From Cytophagaceae bacterium (GTDB lineage Bacteria; Bacteroidota; Bacteroidia; Cytophagales; Flexibacteraceae), in the NCBI GenBank assembly GCA_027490155.1, contig JAIXYP010000062.1, forward strand, positions 1-64,000: 64,000 bases of DNA. The letters are read 5' to 3'. This document shows positions 43,628-52,975 of this stretch, piece after piece; position 1 is the stretch's first letter; the number at the start of each line of letters is the position of its first letter. A program made the position numbers and the translations under genes. The notes under the pieces were generated by a model that worked only from the letters and a program-made list of their open reading frames with translations, ran no database searches and was not told the DNA's origin.

Positions 43628-43933
43628 ATGGCAACCCTAGTACACAAAAAGACCGCCCGCATCGAGATCCGCCTCACAGAGGAGGAGAAGGACATCATCA
43701 TGCGTGCAGCCAAGGCATTGGGCCAAGACATTAGTAGCTTCTTCTTGGGCCAAATGTTGCCTAAAGCCAAGGAGACGATCATGTTTGATGAAGCATGGAT
43801 GAAAAATGAGGAAAGTGTGGCCGACCTGATCCGGATCATCACCGCCGAGCCGAAGGAGGTGCCTAAGCTGCGGGAGTTGTTAACGAAAACTATTCAAGAT
43901 AAAAAAATCACTCATCCTTTTAGTACCGAATAA
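43628..43933 (+). CDS. Orphan RHH (DUF1778/TacA-like) antitoxin-like protein
   Basis: 101 residues. HKKTARIEIRLTEEEKDII followed by AAKALGQDISSFFLG matches the ribbon-helix-helix of DUF1778/TacA antitoxins, which normally pair with a GNAT acetyltransferase toxin encoded directly downstream. Here the next 110 bp are non-coding and then a LytTR regulator converges on the other strand, so no toxin partner exists in cis. The tail (about 60-101) is charged and would be where a toxin binds. A perfect palindrome lies in front of the gene. It may act in trans, be a remnant of a lost TA pair, or be a free transcription factor. Confidence 0.7.
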   Translation: MATLVHKKTARIEIRLTEEEKDIIMRAAKALGQDISSFFLGQMLPKAKETIMFDEAWMKNEESVADLIRIITAEPKEVPKLRELLTKTIQDKKITHPFSTE

Positions 43934-44044
43934 GGCCTCATACTCCACCATCGGGTCAGGCAATCAGTCAGTTGATAATTTCTTTCATAACCTTTCGTCA
44001 CAACTTGATAAGGATAACCAAGCAATGACTACGATCAGGGGAAT

Positions 44045-44821
44045 CTACAACCCCTCTAGCCATTGCCTCAGTTGCGGGCTGCGCTCCCTGCTTACGAGGG
44101 CAGGCTCTGGCCAATTGATAAGTTCTAGCGCTAGTTTTCCATTAAAGTGCTTATGCAGATTGTTTATGGCCTCACGACGGGCAAGCAATTGTCTGTTTAG
44201 CCTAAAAAATACAGATGTGTCTAACTCTGCCTCGGCTTGGTCGAGGGTTCCGTCCAAGGTTAAGGTTTTACCCTGGCGGGTATAGGCTTGCAGCAGACGG
44301 CCTTCCACATGAAGGTACAAGATGTCATCGGTTTCCAGCAATAGATAGGCATCACGGTATTCGACCATATATCTAAGTCGATAGGCCCTGGTTTTTGACG
44401 TAGCAGATTGTAGTAGTGCATCCGCAGTACTAGGTGGTAAATGCGGTGGTTGGACACGTATAAACTTGTCCATACTTTGTTGTAATGCAATCTGGCTTAC
44501 TGGTTTGAGCAGATAATCGATTGCATTTAGCTTAAAAGCATCAAGCATAAACTGATCATAAGCAGTCGTGAAAATGACTGGAGCCTCAACCCCCATGGAT
44601 TTGAAAAACTCAAAACTAAGTCCATCGGTTAGATTGATGTCCGAAAGGATCAGGTTGGGTTTATCATTGGCAAGCGACCACCAATGGCAGGCAGCCTCTA
44701 CACTCTCTGCCACGTGCAAAACAGTAACAGACTGTGTTAGCCCTTGTAACCGACTTATCAGGAGGTTAGCTGCTGGGTCTTCGTCTTCAAGAATGAGTAC
44801 TGAAATTGGGTTGGCCTTCAT
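44045..44821 (-). CDS. LytTR-family response regulator of the efflux operon
   Basis: 258 residues. The receiver domain has the acidic pair at 12-14, phosphoacceptor D61 (LILSDINLTDG), T/Y switch residues in FTTAYD and the lysine in DYLLKP. A linker leads to a LytTR DNA-binding domain (about 145-255; DDILYLHVEGRLLQAYTRQ, VFFRLNRQLLARREAIN). It is the last gene of the minus-strand operon adaptor, pump/OMF, kinase, regulator, 108 bp downstream of the kinase. It probably activates the efflux genes in response to a signal sensed by the kinase. Confidence 0.93.
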   Translation of the reverse strand: MKANPISVLILEDEDPAANLLISRLQGLTQSVTVLHVAESVEAACHWWSLANDKPNLILSDINLTDGLSFEFFKSMGVEAPVIFTTAYDQFMLDAFKLNAIDYLLKPVSQIALQQSMDKFIRVQPPHLPPSTADALLQSATSKTRAYRLRYMVEYRDAYLLLETDDILYLHVEGRLLQAYTRQGKTLTLDGTLDQAEAELDTSVFFRLNRQLLARREAINNLHKHFNGKLALELINWPEPALVSRERSPQLRQWLEGL

Positions 44822-44929
44822 GGGTACTTAACTAGTTTGATGTGGGATATTTACATTGTTTTGGTCCATGCTGTAGTCCGCAAAACTGAGCATCATCGAC
44901 ACATTAAGCCTAAATACTTGCCTGCATCG

Positions 44930-45991
44930 CTATGCCAACAATGGCACCTTAACACAAAATACATTGCCGTCCTGGGTATAGGTTAGGTTCTTGGGGCTCA
45001 GTTTATGGTACCGATCACTCAGGTTCTCTAGCCCCATGCCTGTGCTAGCCTCTTTTGAGGAACGGGGCGTGATGGGGTTGCTAACCAATAGTGTGTTACC
45101 ATCAATCATGATGGTAATAATCAGGGGTTTGGCTGCCGAAAATCCGTTGTGTTTTACAGCGTTCTCCAACAATAGCTGTAGGGTCATTGGCGCAAGCAAT
45201 ACGGGTGGCCAAGGCGTAAGTGGTAGCTCAACATGAATCCTGTCTCCATGCCTGATTTTTAGCATCTGGATATAGTCCTGAGCGATGGCCATTTCATCAG
45301 CAAGTGGTATGGTGTCCTGGCTACGGGTCTCCAATACGTAACGATAGACTCGGCTCATTTGCTCAACAAACGCTGTTGCTTTTTCCGTATCTGTCGCAAT
45401 GAGTGCAACCAAGGTATTAAAAGAGTTGAACAGAAAATGAGGATCAATCTGAGCTTTCAATGCCTCAAATTGTGCCTTGGCTGTTTGGGCCTTGAGCTCT
45501 TGCGCCTCCAGCGAACTAGCAATCCACTCTTCGAACAGCATGATACCGATAAACACGCCATTAAACCCCAGACCCATTATAACAGAATAAAGCACAAAAT
45601 CATCAAATAGGGCCGAAGGATCTGCCTTTGATGGTGCTGCCGGTGTCAAATTATAACAGACATAGACAACAATGTAGGACAAGACAACAGTAGCCATCAA
45701 CTGGACAACGAGCCGCCAAGCAGGGTGTCTTCTCCAGGATATGATGTGCTCTAGGGCAAACATAAGGCGCAGGATCAGCTCTGAGATTAGGACCGAGCCA
45801 ATAATGGCAACAACGATGTCCAGCACATAATTAGTCCAGATAGGCCATCCCTCTATCAGTGGTGCTAGGTACAGGTATTCGTCTGGCAGGGACCAGAAAA
45901 ACAACAGGTAGAAGAGGATGGCCGCAATAGGGATACCGATAAAGCGGAGCCAAACGATGGCTTTTTTCCTGAAGAATTCTGCACTGTTCAT
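44930..45991 (-). CDS. LytS/YehU-type membrane sensor histidine kinase
   Basis: 353 residues. Four hydrophobic membrane segments occupy the first 155 residues, with no extracellular sensor domain. The His-kinase motif is QIDPHFLFNSFN with H185, followed by the ATPase part (LQLLLENAVKHNG as the N box, STGMGLENL as the G box). It pairs with the LytTR regulator encoded next. The gene starts only 15 bp after the stop of the RND-OMF fusion gene, so expression is coupled to the pump. The sensed signal is probably membrane stress or a pump substrate. Confidence 0.93.
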   Translation of the reverse strand: MNSAEFFRKKAIVWLRFIGIPIAAILFYLLFFWSLPDEYLYLAPLIEGWPIWTNYVLDIVVAIIGSVLISELILRLMFALEHIISWRRHPAWRLVVQLMATVVLSYIVVYVCYNLTPAAPSKADPSALFDDFVLYSVIMGLGFNGVFIGIMLFEEWIASSLEAQELKAQTAKAQFEALKAQIDPHFLFNSFNTLVALIATDTEKATAFVEQMSRVYRYVLETRSQDTIPLADEMAIAQDYIQMLKIRHGDRIHVELPLTPWPPVLLAPMTLQLLLENAVKHNGFSAAKPLIITIMIDGNTLLVSNPITPRSSKEASTGMGLENLSDRYHKLSPKNLTYTQDGNVFCVKVPLLA

Positions 45992-46005
45992 AGTTGGTTT
46001 GCAAG

Positions 46006-49000
46006 TTAGAAACTTCCGGATACACCTTCAATGTCAGCTAGGGCTTGGGCGGCATCGTGCCAGGCCAAGGCAAGGATTTGCTCTGCCTTCCGTATTTCCA
46101 GAGAGGCTTCAGACAGATCTGTTGCAAGCAAGGCACCCTGGGCAAAGAGGTCTTTTTTGCGGGCATATTGTGCTCGGGTGATAGCAACTTGTGTCTTTGT
46201 GGTCTGCACCCGCTGCATGTGTATAAGGTATTGTTTTTTGGCGAGAGCGAGGTTGTTTTTTGCCTCCGTTTGGGCTTGTGCCAGTTGGCTTCGGCGTTGG
46301 TCCTGCTCTGTTTGGGCTATTTTTTGGTTGCGGATGGCCCGGCCACCATTAAATATCGGAATCGAAAGCTCCAGACCTACAAAATATCCACCCGTAAATC
46401 TGTATTTATTGAGGTCCAGATTTTCATCCTGCGCCAGGCGCTGGTATTGCGCAATGGCAGATATCCGAGGCAGGCCTTGGCTCAGGGCCACTTGTTTCTG
46501 GTATTGCGCAGCGGTGATATCTGCTTCCATTGCTCTTAGGTCCGGGCGGCTCATGGGGTTGATTTGTTGGGATAATGATGGCATATCCGAAAAAGTCTCA
46601 AGACTGCCGATAAGGGTATAGGTCGTATCGGCCGAGAAAGCCATAAGGGCATTGAGCTGAGTTTGGGTTTGTGCCTTGGCCACCTGTGCTTGCCAAAGTC
46701 CATCTTGTGCTATGGCCTTGCCTGCTGCTGTTGCTAGCGTATCAAGCGGACGGAGTGCCCCTGCCTCGAGCATTTGGCGGCAGCGAGTGTGCAGGTCAAC
46801 TGCCCGTTCGACAGCAGCCTCTGCGGTTTGATAAGTCGTTTGGGCCAAGAGGGCAGCCAAATAAGTCTTTTTGACCATCAGGGCTATATTTTGCTGCTGC
46901 GCTTGTGTTTGCAAGCTTGCAGCCTGATACTGAGCCCGGGCAGCTTGTCTTTGGGCATCAATGCCAAAGTCGAGGATGGGGACGGAGGCATTAATGGTTG
47001 CGGTAATCAGGTTCTTTTCAACGGCATTGACCGGCACCAACTTATCACTAAAGGCCAAGTTGCCGTTGGCATCTATGCCAAACTCTGGTATAAAGAATTT
47101 CTGAGGCTCGATGTTGCGGTTATAACTCCCGGTCAGGTTTATACTAGGTAGGCGCGCCGCACGTGCATCCTGCAGGACAAGTCTCGCTCTTTCCTCTGCA
47201 AATCGGCTGGTTTGGGCCAAGCCATTACGGCTTTGTGCTAGGCGTATGGCTTCTGGCAAGGTTAGCGTCTGGCCATCGTTGAGCAAAGGCGTCATAAACA
47301 AGAACAGCCCTACACCTACCTTGGCGGCAACTGTTAGGCCATTTGTAATCGTACCTTCCGGTTGGCTGCCAACCACATTTTTAGACCTTGTTTTAAAGAA
47401 CAATAGATAAACAGCAGGTACCAGCACCAGTGTTAACAGCAACGACGAGCTAAGCCCACCTATCAGCACCCAAGCGAGTGGCGCATTCAGCTCTGAGCCT
47501 GCCCCAGTGCCGAGGGCTAAGGGCAGCATACCAATCACCATGGCCAAGGTGGTCATCAGGATGGGGCGTAGGCGGGTTTGGCCAGCTTCTAACAAAGCAT
47601 AGCCGATGTTACGGCCACTCTGCCGCAGTTCGTTGGCTCTATCCACTAGCAGAATGGCGTTTTTGGCTACAAGCCCCACCAACATGATGAGCCCAAATAG
47701 GGAAAAGATATTTAGGGTTTGATGCGCCAAGGCTAGGGCAAGCAAAGCACCTATCAAGGCCATGGGTACCGAAAAGAGCACGACAAAAGGGCTACCCCAG
47801 TGGTTGTACAAACTCACCATAATTAGGTACACCAGCACGATGGAAGCGATTAGGGCAAGGCCAAGTTTATCAAACGAGTCATCTTGAAGCTCGAGGTCTC
47901 CTTCGTAGGATACTTTTACGTTTGTGGATAGGCCTAATGCTTCAATTGCGGCTTTGATATCTTGGCCTAACTCGCCTACTGGGCGACCTGCAGACTGTGC
48001 CAAGACCATGACTGAGGCGCTTTTGTTGCGCCTATCAAGCAGCGTGGCACCTGTTCCATGTACAAGCTCCGCCACCTGACCTAGCTCTACGGTTTGGCCA
48101 ACAGGGGTAGGTATCCGGAGGTGGGCCAGTCGCTCGGGTTGGTTGCGGGCGGCACTGTCTAGCCGGAGCCTGATGGGCATCTCGCCAGTCGGTGTGTTAA
48201 GCTTGGCGTCGGTATAGCCATTGATGGCAAGGCGCATGGTGGTGCCCAAGGCCTCTGCGGTCAGTCCCACTCTGGATAGCTCAGTTGGCTTGGGCAGCAG
48301 ATTCAGCTCGGGTTTATCCTGCTGAGCCGATAGGCGTGCCGAGCCTATGCCGGGAAGCTTTTCTACCCTTGCCAAGATGGCTTTAGCTGCCGAAAGGGCA
48401 TCCTTGCGGTCTGGCGCACTGACGACTAGTTGTATCGGCTCTGCCTCGGCCCCCATGATACCCACTGTGCCTACCCGTACCTGCGCACCGGGCACTTGCA
48501 GGGCCATTTTTTTGACTTCGAACGCTAGCTCCTTGATGTCTTTTTGGCGCTCCGTGGCTGGTACCGCAAGCAAAGCCAATTGGGCTATATTGGGTGCTAC
48601 CTGCTCGCCATAACTGTCATTCTGGTACCCAATCTGGGTATAAATGCGGTCTAGCTCCGGTACTTTCTTGAGGCGAAGTTCCAGCTCCCGGATCCGTATT
48701 TCGGTCTCTGCCAAAGGGGTGCCAGGGGCTAGGCTGACTTTTAAAGCGATCTCTCCTTTGTCTGTAGAGGGCACAAACTCGCTACCAACGAAACCTTCCG
48801 TTATCAACAAAAAAGAAGAAATCAACAACCCAAAGCTGAGCACCACTACCAGGACGGGACGCCGCAATGCTCCCTTCAGAATCACCAAATATCCACGAGT
48901 TAGGGCCTGAATACCCCCTTCTATGCCTAGTAATATACGATCCCAAAACTTGGCTCTTGTAAGGTGAGTCAACCGTGCAAACCGGCTGGCCAGCATGGGC

Positions 49001-50445
49001 GTGAGCGTAAAGGAAACCACCAGCGAGCTAAGCGTTGAGGCCACCACAACGAGCGAGAACTCTTTGACAATAGACCCTATCAGCCCAGGTACAAAAGCCA
49101 TAGGCAGAAAAACCACCACATCTACCAAGGTTATGGATAGGGCACTAAAGCCAATCTCGTTACGACCTTCTAGCGCAGCTTGAGTTGGGTTTTTTCCCAT
49201 CTCGAGGTAGCGATAGATGTTCTCTAGCACTACGATAGAGTCATCCACCAAAATGCCGATCACCAAGGACATTGCTAGTAGGGTCATCAGGTTGAGGCTA
49301 TAGTCTAGGGCATACATCATGATCAATGCAGTTGCCAATGACGTTGGTATGGCAAGCATGACAATGGCCGCATTGCGCACACTATGCAGAAAAACCAACA
49401 TCACAAGTGCTACTAGTCCCAGCGCAATCAGGAGGTCTTTGGCCACGGTCTGTGCCGCTCGTAGGGTGAAGGTGCTGCTGTCTTGGGCGATCGAAAACCG
49501 CAGATCTTGTGCTTTATACTCTGCTTCGATCTTGGCCAGCTCCGCACGTACAAGGGCCGCAAGCTGGACCGCATTGGCGCCCGTTTGCTTCTGGACATTG
49601 ATACCGAGGGCGGCTTTCTGATTGAGGGTCGATGCAATTTCTCGTGGGGTTCGGCTCATGGCAATGCTTGCCACATCACCAAGGAGCACCTTGCTGCCAT
49701 CTGAGTTCTGGACTACCGGGATTTCAGCAAGGGCTTGATGGTTCTTAACCTTGCCATCTAGCCGCAGTCCGAGGTCTTGGGTTGGCGTTATGACATTGCC
49801 CGCAGGTACATTTTGGTTTGCACCCTCGAGTGCTGCCACCAGATTTGCCAGGGATATCCCTAGCACTTCTAGTTTTTCTGGATCTGCTTCTAGTTGCACC
49901 TCTGGCTCCTGAAGTCCTAATAAAGTGATCCGACCCATTCCCTTTATGCGGCCAAGGCGAGGTTTAATTTGCTCTTTGATCAGCTTCCCTAGCTCTGCTT
50001 CAGACATAGTGGACGTTGCAGCCAATTGGAGCACGGGCAAATCCGAAAGCGAATATCGATCTACAGAAGGCGCCTTGGCACCAGCCGGAAACGACGGCTG
50101 CACCTGTGATACGGCCCGCTGTACCTCAGAGGTGGCGTCTTGCACATTGGTGCCAGCCAGAAACTCGATTGTGATAATGCTCACGTTATCGGCAGACTGT
50201 GCGCTGAGTCGTTTGAGGCCAGCAAGTCCGCCCAAGCCATCCTCTAGCTTTTTGGTGATCCCTGTTTCTACTTCTGTGGGGCCAGCACCCGGATATACCG
50301 TCGCAACAGTAACAAAGGGGGTGTCTAGCGTAGGAAGCAACTCGTAACGCAGCTGGGTAAAAGAGAAAACCCCGCCTCCCAATAGCAAAATGAAGAACAC
50401 AATAAAGAGGATGGGCCGCTTAATGGCCAATTCTGTAACTGACAT
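46006..50445 (-). CDS. RND efflux pump fused to a TolC-like outer-membrane factor
   Basis: 1479 residues in a single open frame. Residues 1-1035 are a complete AcrB-like (HAE1) RND transporter: 12 membrane segments, two periplasmic porter domains, proton-relay LVDDSIVVLENIYR near 400. Residues 1038-1058 form an extra hydrophobic segment (AAKVGVGLFLFM) ending in NDGQT, resembling an internal signal peptide. Residues about 1060-1479 are a TolC-type outer-membrane factor with two similar halves (LPEAIRLAQSRN, then RISAIAQYQRLAQ and a coiled-coil of KNNLALAKKQYL). In other phyla these two proteins come from separate genes. The RND C-terminus is cytoplasmic, so the added helix is needed to send the OMF across; cleavage there is plausible. 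The adaptor is 49 bp upstream. Confidence 0.9.
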   Translation of the reverse strand: MSVTELAIKRPILFIVFFILLLGGGVFSFTQLRYELLPTLDTPFVTVATVYPGAGPTEVETGITKKLEDGLGGLAGLKRLSAQSADNVSIITIEFLAGTNVQDATSEVQRAVSQVQPSFPAGAKAPSVDRYSLSDLPVLQLAATSTMSEAELGKLIKEQIKPRLGRIKGMGRITLLGLQEPEVQLEADPEKLEVLGISLANLVAALEGANQNVPAGNVITPTQDLGLRLDGKVKNHQALAEIPVVQNSDGSKVLLGDVASIAMSRTPREIASTLNQKAALGINVQKQTGANAVQLAALVRAELAKIEAEYKAQDLRFSIAQDSSTFTLRAAQTVAKDLLIALGLVALVMLVFLHSVRNAAIVMLAIPTSLATALIMMYALDYSLNLMTLLAMSLVIGILVDDSIVVLENIYRYLEMGKNPTQAALEGRNEIGFSALSITLVDVVVFLPMAFVPGLIGSIVKEFSLVVVASTLSSLVVSFTLTPMLASRFARLTHLTRAKFWDRILLGIEGGIQALTRGYLVILKGALRRPVLVVVLSFGLLISSFLLITEGFVGSEFVPSTDKGEIALKVSLAPGTPLAETEIRIRELELRLKKVPELDRIYTQIGYQNDSYGEQVAPNIAQLALLAVPATERQKDIKELAFEVKKMALQVPGAQVRVGTVGIMGAEAEPIQLVVSAPDRKDALSAAKAILARVEKLPGIGSARLSAQQDKPELNLLPKPTELSRVGLTAEALGTTMRLAINGYTDAKLNTPTGEMPIRLRLDSAARNQPERLAHLRIPTPVGQTVELGQVAELVHGTGATLLDRRNKSASVMVLAQSAGRPVGELGQDIKAAIEALGLSTNVKVSYEGDLELQDDSFDKLGLALIASIVLVYLIMVSLYNHWGSPFVVLFSVPMALIGALLALALAHQTLNIFSLFGLIMLVGLVAKNAILLVDRANELRQSGRNIGYALLEAGQTRLRPILMTTLAMVIGMLPLALGTGAGSELNAPLAWVLIGGLSSSLLLTLVLVPAVYLLFFKTRSKNVVGSQPEGTITNGLTVAAKVGVGLFLFMTPLLNDGQTLTLPEAIRLAQSRNGLAQTSRFAEERARLVLQDARAARLPSINLTGSYNRNIEPQKFFIPEFGIDANGNLAFSDKLVPVNAVEKNLITATINASVPILDFGIDAQRQAARAQYQAASLQTQAQQQNIALMVKKTYLAALLAQTTYQTAEAAVERAVDLHTRCRQMLEAGALRPLDTLATAAGKAIAQDGLWQAQVAKAQTQTQLNALMAFSADTTYTLIGSLETFSDMPSLSQQINPMSRPDLRAMEADITAAQYQKQVALSQGLPRISAIAQYQRLAQDENLDLNKYRFTGGYFVGLELSIPIFNGGRAIRNQKIAQTEQDQRRSQLAQAQTEAKNNLALAKKQYLIHMQRVQTTKTQVAITRAQYARKKDLFAQGALLATDLSEASLEIRKAEQILALAWHDAAQALADIEGVSGSF

Positions 50446-50494
50446 ACGATGTTATTTTAATGTTGATGAATCAAGTTTCTTAGATCCGATTTCC

Positions 50495-51553
50495 TTACCT
50501 GACCCAAACCAAACGGCCAGGGGTAGCGCCTTCTGCTAATAGATGTTGGCCAGAAATAAGGAGGGTATCTCCACCTGATATGGGTGCCTTGCACCAGACC
50601 GATTGGGTGTTTCTGCCAACTACTTGTGCTGGTATTTTGTGTGCTGTGCCCTTATGCAATTGTGTCAAAACAAAGGCCTGCTCTGTGCCAGATAGGGCAG
50701 TGCTAGGTAGTTGCCATACGTTTGCTGTGCGGTGTTGCTGGCTTTGGAGCGTAACGGCCATGCCCGGTAGCCAACCTTTAGGCGCTGGGCTGGCAGACCA
50801 GGTGACCTTATAGGTGCGCGCAGCAGAGGGCTCGGGGTTGAGGCTTGCCACCGCTACGGAGAAGGTGTGGGCGTTACCAGCAAGCCGTGCGGTCCAGTGT
50901 TGGCCAATGGTAACACTGGGAAGCTGATCAGCCGAGACGTAGGCCTCGATTTTTAGTTTATCAACAACGGATAGCTGTAACAGCTCGGTACCGGGCTGTA
51001 CATAGACCCCATTCTGTACCTTTTTGGCGATGAGTACGCCAGCAACTGATGCCACAATCCTAGACTCGGCTTGCTGCTTTTCCAGATTGGCAAGGGTGAT
51101 GGTTGCAGCCTCATGGGCTAGGGTTGCAGTTTGTAAGTCTGCCTTTGTGGTGTTCTCTGCAGCGGCCAGTGCTTGTTGGCGGCTAAGATCGTATGCGGCC
51201 TTTTTGAGGGCTATTTGCGCCTGCGCTAGGTCTGCATTGCGCATTGGGGCATATAGAGTGGCTAGTACTTGTCCTTTGTCCACGGTGGCACCCTCCTCTA
51301 CTGACAGTCCCTGCAAACGTCCATCTAGGGCCGCCGAAATGGTGCTGCGCTCCCAAGGCTGAAGCGTGGCGGATAGCTTTAGCGTATCCTGCCATGTGCT
51401 GGGTTTGGCAATCATGGCCTCTACAGTCGGGCTAATGCGTTCACTCAATTTTTGGGTAGTCTGTTCTTGCTTTTCTTTTGTGTGCAAAAGCGAGACTATG
51501 ATACCTCCTGCTAGTACGCCAAGGATGAGTATGGTGATGACAATTTGCTTCAT
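50495..51553 (-). CDS. Membrane fusion protein (periplasmic adaptor) of the efflux system
   Basis: 352 residues. An N-terminal membrane anchor or uncleaved signal (about 4-22; ILILGVLAGGIIVSLL) precedes the HlyD/AcrA layout. The lipoyl halves are ERSTISAALDGRLQGLSVEEGATVDKGQ and SRIVASVAGVLIAKKVQNGVYVQPG, with an alpha-helical hairpin between them (DLAQAQIALKKAAYDLSR). Beta-barrel and membrane-proximal domains complete it. It is the first gene of the operon and should link the pump and OMF parts of the downstream fusion protein across the periplasm. A -7 promoter box lies 58 bp upstream. Confidence 0.93.
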   Translation of the reverse strand: MKQIVITILILGVLAGGIIVSLLHTKEKQEQTTQKLSERISPTVEAMIAKPSTWQDTLKLSATLQPWERSTISAALDGRLQGLSVEEGATVDKGQVLATLYAPMRNADLAQAQIALKKAAYDLSRQQALAAAENTTKADLQTATLAHEAATITLANLEKQQAESRIVASVAGVLIAKKVQNGVYVQPGTELLQLSVVDKLKIEAYVSADQLPSVTIGQHWTARLAGNAHTFSVAVASLNPEPSAARTYKVTWSASPAPKGWLPGMAVTLQSQQHRTANVWQLPSTALSGTEQAFVLTQLHKGTAHKIPAQVVGRNTQSVWCKAPISGGDTLLISGQHLLAEGATPGRLVWVR

Positions 51554-51610
51554 GGTTTTTAATCGGGATTAGTCCTTAACTAACCCTGTTACTGGGTCAG
51601 ATTTGTATCC

Positions 51611-51618
51611 CAAAACTA
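51611..51618 (-). promoter_or_regulatory. Bacteroidota -7 promoter box (TAGTTTTG, minus strand) for the efflux operon
   Basis: CAAAACTA on the plus strand is a perfect TAnnTTTG on the minus strand, 58 bp before the adaptor ATG. No -33 TTTG at standard spacing. Confidence 0.4.
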
Positions 51619-51803
51619 GATTGATGCTTTTGCCGCCTGCCTGAGAAAGGACATGAAACAACCGAATAGGCGCACGAAGCGTAGCAAGCCCGACAGGAAC
51701 AAAATGTCGCACTTTGGCCGTCATCAACTTTCCTAATCATGGCAACTTGCTAGTTGGCTAGGCCCTATTTAACCGCTCGGATAAAGATCTGGAACGCAAA
51801 CCC

Positions 51804-51811
51804 TAGCTTTG
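51804..51811 (+). promoter_or_regulatory. Bacteroidota -7 promoter box (TAGCTTTG)
   Basis: A perfect TAnnTTTG that overlaps the TTG at 51809, the farthest upstream start of the next gene. Translation therefore probably begins further in, for example at the TTG at 51851. Confidence 0.4.
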
Positions 51812-51850
51812 TGGCCACATAAAGAGTGCCTTCCTGAAACGGAACTGATT

Positions 51851-52795
51851 TTGAGCGCAAAGACAACCTTAGGGCAATTGTATGCATGGCTTAGCCGCCC
51901 CTATCCATTGATCGAAGGACTGGCGACCAAGTCCCTTATGGCCTTGGGGTTTGGCTTGTTTACCTACTTGTTCCTGCTACTTTTCCAGCCCTTTGGTGGC
52001 CAAGCCATTCAGGACAAAGTGGTAGTTTTGGCTGGGTTCGGGCTATCAGTTACAGGATGCCTGACCTTTTCGTACCTGATATTGCCAAAACTGGTCCCTC
52101 AGTGGTTTAGGCCAGCTAGTTGGCAAATCAAGAACGAAGTGTTGTTCTTGGTCTTTAACCTGTTGCTGACTTCTGTCGCCAACTACTACTACAACCTTTC
52201 GGTGGACGATATTGGCATCTCGAGGCATAGCCTGTTTGGGTTCGTCGGGATTACATCGGCGGTTGGGTTTTTCCCGATTCTGATCATGTTGTTTTTGGTT
52301 GAGCTATTGCTCAGCAGATCCAATGGTCAGCTGGCTTTTGATAACAACCGTGACCTTATCGTCAGAATCAAGCAGCCTGAGGAAGGCAAACTTCTCCAGC
52401 CATTAGAGGGCGTCCCTGTGGATAATGGGCCCCCGCAACGCCTCACGATCAACGGAGAAGGTAGCAAAACACGACCTTTCGAGATTTTGGTGCAGGACTT
52501 TCTGTATGCCGTGTCGGATGGCAACTATATGACGTTCTATTACCTAGACAAAACCCGGGAGGCCATCAAGTCCCATTTGGTCAGGATCACGATTAAGGAT
52601 GCACTTGACCAGACTAAGGGCATCGAGTCTGTATACCGATGTCATAAGTCTTATTTGGTGAACCTGATCCAGGCCAAACGTTTCGAGGGTAATGCCCGCT
52701 CGATGTATATCGTCCTTCGTCAACAACAAAAGCAGGTCCCGGTGTCCCGATCATTGGTTGCTGAGCTAAAAGATCGGCTGGCGGGCCTCGCCTGA
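51851..52795 (+). CDS. Membrane-bound LytTR-domain transcription factor
   Basis: About 314 residues from TTG 51851 (frame open from 51809; no upstream ATG). Four membrane segments occupy about residues 25-160 (LMALGFGLFTYLFLLL, AGFGLSVTGCLTFSYLI and others). A linker leads to a C-terminal LytTR DNA-binding domain (FLYAVSDGNYMTFYYLDK, VYRCHKSYLVNL, VPVSRSL). There is no receiver or kinase domain, so it is a one-component regulator that must bind DNA while in the membrane. It is divergent from the efflux operon and may co-regulate it. Start codon uncertain. Confidence 0.8.
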   Translation: MSAKTTLGQLYAWLSRPYPLIEGLATKSLMALGFGLFTYLFLLLFQPFGGQAIQDKVVVLAGFGLSVTGCLTFSYLILPKLVPQWFRPASWQIKNEVLFLVFNLLLTSVANYYYNLSVDDIGISRHSLFGFVGITSAVGFFPILIMLFLVELLLSRSNGQLAFDNNRDLIVRIKQPEEGKLLQPLEGVPVDNGPPQRLTINGEGSKTRPFEILVQDFLYAVSDGNYMTFYYLDKTREAIKSHLVRITIKDALDQTKGIESVYRCHKSYLVNLIQAKRFEGNARSMYIVLRQQQKQVPVSRSLVAELKDRLAGLA

Positions 52796-52899
52796 TCTCG
52801 GCAATCTGTCGCGTTTTTGCTCCAAAAGTTGGGACTGTGACCTTCCCGTTCGCCCCCAAAGGCCATTTGATCACAAATCAGGCCTGTTTATCCCTCATG

Positions 52900-52931
52900 T
52901 TTGAGGGCAGGGATATGTACCCATAGGTTTG
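52900..52931 (+). promoter_or_regulatory. Complete Bacteroidota promoter (TTTG-N20-TAGGTTTG)
   Basis: TTTG at 52900-52903 and TAGGTTTG at 52924-52931, separated by 20 bp, match both halves of the Bacteroidota sigma consensus. It lies 45 bp before the ATG at 52976 and probably drives the three-gene operon DUF2141, SDR, membrane protein. Confidence 0.6.
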
Positions 52932-52975
52932 CATCAAGCTCAGGGACAACTACTATCCCCCCTTGGCGACATAAC

